A stretch of DNA of 28,987 bases, taken from positions 1-28,987 of the forward strand of contig DGSN01000055.1 of NCBI GenBank assembly GCA_002393575.1. The letters run 5' to 3'. The position numbers and the translations under genes were made by a program. The notes under the pieces were generated by a model, which was given only the letters and a program-made list of their open reading frames with translations, was not told the origin of the DNA and ran no database searches. This DNA comes from Prevotellaceae bacterium UBA4361. Lineage in GTDB: Bacteria > Bacteroidota > Bacteroidia > Bacteroidales > Bacteroidaceae. Positions 7,324 to 13,158 of the stretch are shown in pieces (within the stretch, counting starts at the first letter, position 1; the number at the start of each line of letters is the position of its first letter).

Positions 7324-8619
7324 TCAGAGGGAGAGAATCCAATCAGCTATGTCTTTCAGCACATCGGGAGAAATCGTAGTCTCGATGACGCTGTATTCAT
7401 TCGCCAGTCCTGTTTTGCAAGGCTGGAAGAGGTGGTTCAGTCCGTAGTATTCCTTGATGAGATGACGGTCGTTCGGAGGTAGCAATTCGCGGAGCAATCC
7501 GAGGTTGTGTTTGGCATCCACTTGATAATCCTTCATGCCGTTGAGCGCCATGACAGGACAGGTGATTTTGCGAATGGAAGGTGCTGGGTCGAACTGCAAG
7601 AAGTATTCCATCCATGAGTTATTTCCAAATTGCGTACGCACTTGCGCCAACACCGTTTCTTTGTTCACTTGCCGGCGCTGCTGTTCGGCGGCTTCGTAAC
7701 TGATAAGTCCTGCTTCTTCGTTCAGTCGGATGAGACCTAACACCTGGTCAACGCTCACGGTCGTTCCGTCGGTCGCTGGTCCTGCCATGCTGACGACGAA
7801 ATCCACTTTCCCTTCGCCTGCAAGAATGAAAGAGATGAGTCCGCCTTCGCTATGTCCTAAGATGCCCACACTTCCGAACTCGCCTCTCTTCTGCATTTCG
7901 CGGAGACAGTCGAGCCATCCCTCGGCATCGCGTGCATTCACTTCCGTGGTGTTGTCCTTCAAGCTGCCTTGCGACTTGAACACGCCTCGGTCGTCGTAGC
8001 GCAACGAAGCAATGCCTCGCTTGGCGAGATAGTCGGCAAGCACAAGGAAAGGCTTGTGGTCGAAAAGTTCCTCATCGCGGTTCTCTTGTCCACTTCCCGA
8101 CACCATCAGCACCACAGGCACCTTGGCTGGCTTGAGGGTGAAGCCATAACCGAAGGGATAAGTGAGTGTGCCACTCAGCCATGCGCTGTCGTAATTGCTC
8201 ATCCATGACAATTCCTTTGTTTGGTAAGGATAGGGTTCTTTTGGATTCTGCGGACGTGCTGGTTTTACGAGGTCGCCAGCATGGAGAGTCAGTCCAAGAC
8301 TTTGTCCTCGCTGCGTGAAGATGCCAGTAAGAGTGTTGCCATCGTCTTGAATGGCAGCTTTGTACTTGGCACCAAGCACAGGCATGTCGATGATGATGCT
8401 GTCGGCAGTGAGTCGGCTGATAACGGCTGGAATGTCCGAAGCACCTTGGTTAGGACTGTCCAAAAAGCATTTCCTCGTGCCGTCGTCGTTGTTCACGAAC
8501 CGACACACCAAAGGGAGTTCGACAACATCCAATTTGCCCGAATACTTCGCCTGCAAGTTTTGTGCGCTCGCTGCGAGTGCCGACATGAGGATGCACATCA
8601 GAATGACATATCTTTTCAT
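7324..8619 (-). CDS. Exported alpha/beta hydrolase (serine esterase/peptidase type)
   Basis: 431 residues with an N-terminal signal peptide ending AASAQ (20). Residues 20-115 form a beta-rich N-terminal domain seen in front of similar Bacteroidetes hydrolases. The hydrolase domain starts near 140. It has the oxyanion segment VSGSGQENRDE (173-183), the RYDDRG strand-turn (207-212), the nucleophile Ser257 in LGHSEGG, Asp364 in GMKDYQVD and His396 in GLNHLF. It resembles secreted acyl-peptidase/esterase-type hydrolases; the substrate is unknown. The ATG at 8619 is chosen because it begins the signal peptide, while the frame upstream runs through the promoter at 8649-8656. Divergent from a second exported hydrolase, with both promoters inside a 100-base spacer. 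Confidence 0.82.
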   Translation of the reverse strand: MKRYVILMCILMSALAASAQNLQAKYSGKLDVVELPLVCRFVNNDDGTRKCFLDSPNQGASDIPAVISRLTADSIIIDMPVLGAKYKAAIQDDGNTLTGIFTQRGQSLGLTLHAGDLVKPARPQNPKEPYPYQTKELSWMSNYDSAWLSGTLTYPFGYGFTLKPAKVPVVLMVSGSGQENRDEELFDHKPFLVLADYLAKRGIASLRYDDRGVFKSQGSLKDNTTEVNARDAEGWLDCLREMQKRGEFGSVGILGHSEGGLISFILAGEGKVDFVVSMAGPATDGTTVSVDQVLGLIRLNEEAGLISYEAAEQQRRQVNKETVLAQVRTQFGNNSWMEYFLQFDPAPSIRKITCPVMALNGMKDYQVDAKHNLGLLRELLPPNDRHLIKEYYGLNHLFQPCKTGLANEYSVIETTISPDVLKDIADWILSL

Positions 8620-8648
8620 GGATGACAAGAGTTTTTTAGATAATGATA

Positions 8649-8677
8649 CAAAGATAGAGAGTTTTTTCGTATTTTTG
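8649..8677. promoter_or_regulatory. Divergent promoter pair between the two hydrolase genes
   Basis: Minus strand: TATCTTTG at 8649-8656 drives the 7324-8619 gene, with TTTG about 21 bases upstream (8677-8680). Plus strand: TATTTTTG at 8670-8677 drives the 8717-9529 gene. The minus-strand -33 falls on or beside the plus-strand -7, so the two polymerase sites overlap and the genes are probably expressed in competition or under one regulator. Confidence 0.65.
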
Positions 8678-8716
8678 CAAAAACTAACTATCATTTTTTC
8701 AAACACTTCTAAACGA

Positions 8717-9529
8717 ATGAAAAGACTACTGACATTCTGCTGCATTGCAGCCATGACGCTGAACCTGCTGGCTCAGCACGAAGAGGAGTTGTGGATTAAC
8801 TGTGGGGAGAAGAAAATTTACGGTGTACTGAACAAGTTGGACGACGGAAAGAAGAAGCACCCTATTGCCATCATCGCGCATGGGTTCAACGGCACTCATG
8901 CTTACGGCAGGAACTACTTCGAGCCGTTGCGTGAACTGGGCTACGAATGCTATACGTTCGATTTCCCGTGTGGCTCCGTCCATAGCCGCAGCGACAACAA
9001 CACGATGGAGATGTCGGTGCTCGACGAACAGCGATGCTTAGAAGCCATCATCAGGCATTTCCGTTCGCGTCCTGACGTGGATGCCAACAACGTGGTCTTG
9101 ATTGGCGAAAGCCAAGGCGGACTGGTGTCAGCACTGACTGCCGCAAGTATGCCTAAGGCAATCAGCCGCCTCATCCTGTGCTTTCCAGCTCTCTGCATTC
9201 CCGACAACTGGAACAGCCGCTATCCAAATCTGAGCGACATCCCTGACACGACACGGGTGTGGGACGTGCCTTTAGGTCGCCGCTTCTTCGAGGAAGTGCA
9301 TACGCTGAAGCCCTTCGACGTGATTGCCCGATACAAGAGGCCTGTGCTCATTGTGCAGGGCGATGCCGACCGTGTGGTGTCGATGGATGATTCCCGCAAA
9401 GCCGTTGCCATGTACCGCAAAGCGCGATTGCATGTCATCAAAGGAGCTGGACACGGATTCAAGGGTGAGGAACTGAAGGAACAGTTTCGGGAAATGAAAA
9501 AATTCCTTACAGCCAAGAAACCTGAGTAA
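8717..9529 (+). CDS. Exported alpha/beta hydrolase (cinnamoyl-esterase-like)
   Basis: 270 residues with a signal peptide ending NLLAQ (20). The fold is a compact alpha/beta hydrolase: AHGFNGT (54-60, oxyanion region), the nucleophile Ser132 in IGESQGG, Asp216 or Asp218 in QGDADRVV, and His246 in GAGHGF. The short lid and these motifs recall bacterial cinnamoyl/feruloyl esterases, which would fit the CE1-like esterase at the window start; the substrate is inference. The ATG at 8717 begins the signal peptide; the long frame upstream is antisense to the neighbouring hydrolase. The plus-strand promoter TATTTTTG lies 40 bases upstream. Confidence 0.85.
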   Translation: MKRLLTFCCIAAMTLNLLAQHEEELWINCGEKKIYGVLNKLDDGKKKHPIAIIAHGFNGTHAYGRNYFEPLRELGYECYTFDFPCGSVHSRSDNNTMEMSVLDEQRCLEAIIRHFRSRPDVDANNVVLIGESQGGLVSALTAASMPKAISRLILCFPALCIPDNWNSRYPNLSDIPDTTRVWDVPLGRRFFEEVHTLKPFDVIARYKRPVLIVQGDADRVVSMDDSRKAVAMYRKARLHVIKGAGHGFKGEELKEQFREMKKFLTAKKPE

Positions 9530-9580
9530 TCGTCAAACAAGAACCTTGGTACTATTTTAAACCACTCATTTATTATTTAA

Positions 9581-9719
9581 AACCACGAATTACTCGAATT
9601 AAACGAATTATTTTTAGGTAATAGTTAATCGAATTTCACGAACAAAAATGCTGGCATTTTTCTAATTCGAGAAATTCAATTAAAAACAATAATTCGTTTA
9701 ATTCGAGTTATTTGTGGTT
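9581..9719. repeat. Large dyad (about 31-bp arms) between converging genes
   Basis: The arms 9581-9611 and 9689-9719 are inverted repeats with few mismatches (AACCACGAATTACTCG and its counterpart). Nested inside are the pair GAATTTC/GAAATTC and an 8-bp stem AAAAATGC/GCATTTTT with a 2-base gap. The whole folds as one long hairpin between the converging hydrolase and lipoprotein genes. It may act as a bidirectional 3' structure or be a non-autonomous repeat; AATTCG/ACGAATT dyads of this sort are common in Bacteroidales spacers. Confidence 0.7.
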
Positions 9720-9734
9720 GAAACAATCCCAACT

Positions 9735-10260
9735 TTACTCTACCACCTTCACGGCAATGCCCTTGAGCTGCTGCCATCCTGCACGGTCGGTGAGGCGAAT
9801 CATGAAATGGTAGTCGCCCGTGTCGATGTCGGCAGGGATGGGAATGTTGATGCGAGCCGTGTAGTTGCGCTGCCCTGAAGGGATGGTGTAGTCTTGGTTG
9901 AAAATCCAAGGCTTCACGGGTTTCTTCGCGGCATCCATCTCGCACTCCACCGAGGAAGTGCTGTGGGTGTGGTGGTCGAAATTGTTGTGGACTTCGATGT
10001 TGTAGCTGCCCAGTTCGGTGTCGTCGGTGAATACGTAGCAGAACGACAGGGTGCTGCCTCGACGGAACTGCTGGCAGTCTAATGGACAGGGAACGACACC
10101 GCCCGACGAACTGATTTGGGGCTGAGTCATGTCGCGCTGTTCATCGTCGTCGGAAGAGCTGCACGCACAGAGTGCGCACAACAGCATCATTGAAGTCAGA
10201 CTTAGTGAGAACACACACACAAGAGCCAAGAGCAGGCTCAGATATTGATTTTTTTTTCAT
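9735..10260 (-). pseudogene. DUF4625-like lipoprotein, frameshifted in an A9 tract at its start
   Basis: From residue 12 on the frame reads a lipoprotein signal (hydrophobic stretch, then LCALCAC with the lipid-accepting Cys) and a beta-rich domain of about 130 residues containing NNFDHHTHS, a His cluster typical of DUF4625-type Bacteroidetes lipoproteins. The frame has no ATG. The ATG at 10260 is followed by nine A (10249-10257) and is one base out of frame. With eight A it would read MKKNQYLSLLLALV and join the lipoprotein exactly. So the gene is either off by slippage, truly broken, or an assembly error; a weak TTG start at 10229 also exists. It lies 37 bases after the stop of the truncated TonB receptor, as the last gene of that operon. 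The His cluster suggests metal binding. Confidence 0.75.
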
Positions 10261-10297
10261 TGTTGTTTTTGTTTTTTGGAAGTGAAAGTGAAATCAC

Positions 10298-11218
10298 TTA
10301 GAACTCCAGTCCTATCATCAGTGCAAAGTTACGCCCTGGTTCGGGCACATCGATGAGACGATAATAGCTGGTGTGGTCGTAGTAGCGGCGATTCAGCAGA
10401 TTGTCTGCATGAAGCGCCAAACGGAGCATGGTGCTGCCCAACAAGAAATGATGGCCAGCAGAGGCATTGAGAGTCCAATAGCCATCGGTGGGTTTCTCGG
10501 GAGGAACTATCTCGTGTTGCGCTCCCACGATGTGAACATTCAGGCTGACGAAGCCCAAGGGTTTGGCATCGGGACTGCTTTGTTTTCCGAAACTAAACGC
10601 ATACTTCACCCCTGCATCGGCAGACCACGGCGTGGAGAAAGGCAAGGTGTAGCCTTTCTTCGAGCCAGAGCGTTGGCGAGCGTAGAGGTATTCGCCTTTC
10701 AGTTCTGTCGTCCAAAAGCGTGACAGATGAATGGCTGCCTGTGCTTCCAAGCCGTAGCGGAGGACACGAGCCTGCGTGTAGTGGTAGAGTTGCAATCCCT
10801 CCACATATTCAGAAGTAGGATTCAAGAAGATGTAGTTCGGGAAATAGTTCACGTAAGGGTCAATCTGCACATCCAATATATTCTTCCAACTCCAGCTGAT
10901 GCCCGCATCGAACTGATAGGATTCTTCGGGCTGAAGACTGGAATTGCCCCGTTCGTAACGGAAGATGTGGTAGTTGATTCCATCGGCACCCAACTCCTTG
11001 GGAATGGGCACACGGAAGGATTTCCCGACGTTGGCTTTCAGCACCCAAGAGCCAATGGCATAATTCACTCCTGCCGACCATGTGAGGCTGTTGAAATAGC
11101 GATGGCTGTCAGCCGACCGTTCGGCAAAGACGTCCTCGCCATTAATGGGAGTGAGATACCAATCGTGGTAGCTGTGGATGTGGGTATGGGCATGGTCGAA
11201 GCGCACACCAGCATTGAG
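10298..11218 (-). pseudogene. TonB-dependent receptor, C-terminal barrel only
   Basis: About 306 codons of beta-barrel ending in the expected aromatic residue (NFALMIGLEF). The barrel contains the TonB-receptor pattern FRVPIPKELGADG...RYERGNSSLQPEESYQFDAGISW and the closing ADNLLNRRYYDHTSYYRLIDVPEPGRNF. The signal peptide, plug domain and first barrel strands are absent. The frame opens abruptly at TGA-CTC-AAT-GCT (11221-11210), reading LNAGVRFD, a mid-barrel strand, with an upstream small gene directly fused in another frame. The first loop is His-rich (HAHTHIHSYHDWY). With the His-rich neighbours this suggests a former zinc or other metal receptor. A GTG at 11206 could start a fragment, but without a signal peptide it cannot reach the outer membrane. 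Confidence 0.85.
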
Positions 11219-11475
11219 TCACCAAAAAGGAAAAGTGAAATGACGGATGCAAGCAACAAAGGCAAGGTGAGAAATTGACACAACACACAGTCATGGAGGG
11301 AAACAGTCTGTTGATTCAGGTGTCCGCCACAATGGTTATGGACACACTCGATGCTTGAATCATCGACCGCCGTGCCTGACTGGTGAATATGGAGCGACGA
11401 CACAATCAGTATTAGCACAAATATCGCCAATAGCACCCAGGCAGAAATCCGCCTCCGTGTCGTCTCTCTTGTCAT
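11065..11475 (-). pseudogene. Small His/Cys membrane protein fused to an out-of-frame tail by deletion
   Basis: Starts at the ATG 11475, 29 bases after the -7 element. Residues 11-30 are a membrane helix, followed by HIHQSG, CVHNHCGGHL (44-53), LHDCVLCQF (60-68) and a second hydrophobic segment to about residue 85. These paired His/Cys motifs recall small proteins that precede metal-related TonB receptors in Bacteroidetes. After FGD (about 86) the frame runs into the receptor gene in the wrong frame; the remaining 50 residues look random. The normal C-terminus and the first half of the receptor have therefore been lost in one event near 11218. Confidence 0.7.
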
Positions 11476-11503
11476 TACTTTCGGTTTGTTTACTTTTCGG
11501 CAA

Positions 11504-11511
11504 CAAAAGTA
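11504..11511 (-). promoter_or_regulatory. -7 promoter element of the decayed metal-uptake-like operon
   Basis: TACTTTTG on the minus strand, 29 bases upstream of the small membrane protein start. The promoter is still intact although the genes are not. Confidence 0.6.
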
Positions 11512-11591
11512 ACAATTTTCTTGAAATATCCAACCAATACTTCCCATAAAAGAGCTTTTCGGGGTTGATTCTGTTTTTTTCTTTCATAAAA

Positions 11592-11622
11592 TTGGACTGT
11601 TCAGAAAAATGTTGTACTTTTG
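11592..11622 (+). promoter_or_regulatory. Promoter of the membrane-anchored HTH regulator
   Basis: TACTTTTG at 11615-11622 with TTGG (close to TTTG) at 11592-11595, 19 bases upstream. It is divergent from the promoter at 11504. Confidence 0.6.
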
Positions 11623-11688
11623 AAGCAACGAATCCCACCACCCTTCTCGTTGCAAGACAGCGGACCTGAGTGGAATGTATATTTAAAT

Positions 11689-12714
11689 ATGAAATATCCA
11701 AAACAACTTATCACCCTCGCATTGAAGAACTGGACAACCACGCTCCTCTTGTTGTCACTACTCACAGCATGTACTTCCACAACACCGAAAGACAAATACG
11801 ACCTGACAGGCGTGTGGATGCGTGCAAAAGAGATACTGCCTAATGGCGAGGTCATCAACTACCCCGACGAGTTGGGGCAGAGTTTCTACAAAGTATATTC
11901 CGACGATGGCACCTACTACTTTGCTTATATGCGCTCTCGTGGTGGAACGGATGCACTATACCCAGAGGGGAAAACCACATGGGAAGTGAAAGACGGACGA
12001 TACATAGAAAGTGGCATCACTATGGATGCCGACATCCATAGCATAGACTCCATGACCGTCAGATGGAAAGGCCACACGGAGACATGGCGGCGACTCTCCG
12101 ACAAAGAGCGGGACTATATCGTTGAAAACAGTCATGCAGAACAGATTCGGCAGGCAGAGGCAATGGAAGATTTCCTGCTGGCACTCAGCGAGAAAAAATA
12201 CGCAGGGCGCATGAAGGCACTTTGGTGGTTGATAGCTGCGCTTGGCATGATTGCCCTCACCTTTTGGGTTTACGCATGGCTCATGCGAAGGAAGAAGAAA
12301 GCCATAGAACTGCGGTTGCACGAGATAGAAGAGCGAAACCTGATGATGCCCAAGAAGATGGCAGACGCACGTGCCGAGGTGGTGGCAGACTTCTTCAACT
12401 CCAACTATTATGTGCAACTGAAGCAACGCATGGAACATGACAACAACCTTGCTCCCAACGACTGGAAAACGATGGAAGACCAGTTGCGACCCGTCTATCC
12501 CGACTTCGTTCCCACATTGCGCAGCCTGCACATTTCAGAAACAGAATATCGCGTGTCACTGCTCCTGAAACTGAGGATTCCATTGAAGGATATTTCCGCC
12601 ATGATGCACAAGGATGCGGCAACCATCAGCACCATCCGAAGCCGATTGTATCATAAAGTGTTCCAAAAGAAAGGTGGAAGTCGCGATTGGGATGACTTCA
12701 TAGCTACGCTTTGA
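11689..12714 (+). CDS. Membrane-anchored HTH transcriptional regulator with extracytoplasmic sensor domain
   Basis: 341 residues. The N-terminus has a hydrophobic signal ending LLSLLTAC (Cys28), a possible lipobox. Residues 35-137 form a beta-rich domain (DLTGVWMRAKEIL...GHTETWRRLS) resembling lipocalin-like/DUF4488 modules of Bacteroidetes. After a helical linker comes one membrane helix (176-198), a basic coiled-coil stretch (200-250) and a C-terminal HTH (about 283-326: SETEYRVSLLLKLRIPLKDISAMMHKDAATISTIRSRLY) of the LuxR/sigma-region-4 style. This gives an outside sensor, a single-span signal and a cytoplasmic DNA-binding domain. The ATG at 11689 starts the signal; the frame upstream overlaps the promoter. 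Targets could be the divergent decayed operon or the OMP gene downstream. Confidence 0.78.
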   Translation: MKYPKQLITLALKNWTTTLLLLSLLTACTSTTPKDKYDLTGVWMRAKEILPNGEVINYPDELGQSFYKVYSDDGTYYFAYMRSRGGTDALYPEGKTTWEVKDGRYIESGITMDADIHSIDSMTVRWKGHTETWRRLSDKERDYIVENSHAEQIRQAEAMEDFLLALSEKKYAGRMKALWWLIAALGMIALTFWVYAWLMRRKKKAIELRLHEIEERNLMMPKKMADARAEVVADFFNSNYYVQLKQRMEHDNNLAPNDWKTMEDQLRPVYPDFVPTLRSLHISETEYRVSLLLKLRIPLKDISAMMHKDAATISTIRSRLYHKVFQKKGGSRDWDDFIATL

Positions 12715-12731
12715 GTATCAACGATTTAGCA

Positions 12732-12763
12732 AGAGTTTGCAAAGTTTTGCAAACTCTTTTTTT
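12732..12763 (+). terminator. Rho-independent terminator after the HTH regulator
   Basis: A perfect 12-bp stem, AGAGTTTGCAAA and TTTGCAAACTCT, separated by two bases, is followed by a run of seven T (12757-12763). It begins 17 bases after the stop codon. Confidence 0.85.
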
Positions 12764-12827
12764 GTCCTTTCCGCAAAATGCAAACAAATGCAAACTCATA
12801 GCTAATGCCAATTTCAAAAGAAGATTG

Positions 12828-12835
12828 TAGCTTTG
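12828..12835 (+). promoter_or_regulatory. Candidate promoter of the OMP gene / repeat RNA
   Basis: TAGCTTTG fits TAnnTTTG. It lies 47 bases before the second 22-bp-period repeat and 324 bases before the OMP start, so the OMP transcript would have a long, structured leader. No -33 match. Confidence 0.4.
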
Positions 12836-12881
12836 CTCTTTGAGAAAGAATACAATCATTTATTCGCTTTCACTAAATTAC

Positions 12882-12957
12882 CGAGGGCTCGTTTGTATTC
12901 AAGCGAGCCCTCGTTTGAACTGCAACGAGCCCTCGCCGTTTCGATAACGAGCCCTCG
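12882..12957. repeat. Four-core repeat with exact 22-bp period, copy 2
   Basis: Cores start at 12882, 12904, 12926 and 12948, again exactly 22 bp apart. The first is CGAGGGCTCG and the next three CGAGCCCTCG, all perfect. The 12-base spacers differ from copy 1 (3977-4052) except the first, so the cores, their orientation and period are what is conserved. The sequences after the last core are also similar in both copies. Confidence 0.8.
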
Positions 12958-13000
12958 CGCATTAAGTAGAATCAAATAAAAAACGCCGAAACACTAAAAG

Positions 13001-13110
13001 AAGCCTCACCCCCGACCCCTCTCCAATGGGCGAGGGGAGTAAAATGAAGGTTGAAAAAAGCCTCACCCCCGACCCCTCTCCAAAAGGCGAGGGGAGTAAA
13101 ATGAAGGTTG
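13001..13110. repeat. Tandem pair of 57-bp GC-rich repeats
   Basis: Two copies begin at 13001 and 13058. The 53-base common part (AAGCCTCACCCCCGACC...GAAGGTTG) has two mismatches. Each copy contains C-rich and G-rich arms (CCCCTCTCC, GGCGAGGGG) that can form a hairpin. They lie in the leader of the OMP gene, with its start codon 48 bases downstream. Confidence 0.8.
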
Positions 13111-13158
13111 GCTAAAACTCACAAACTTATAAACTCAAAAACTCATAAACTTACAAAA

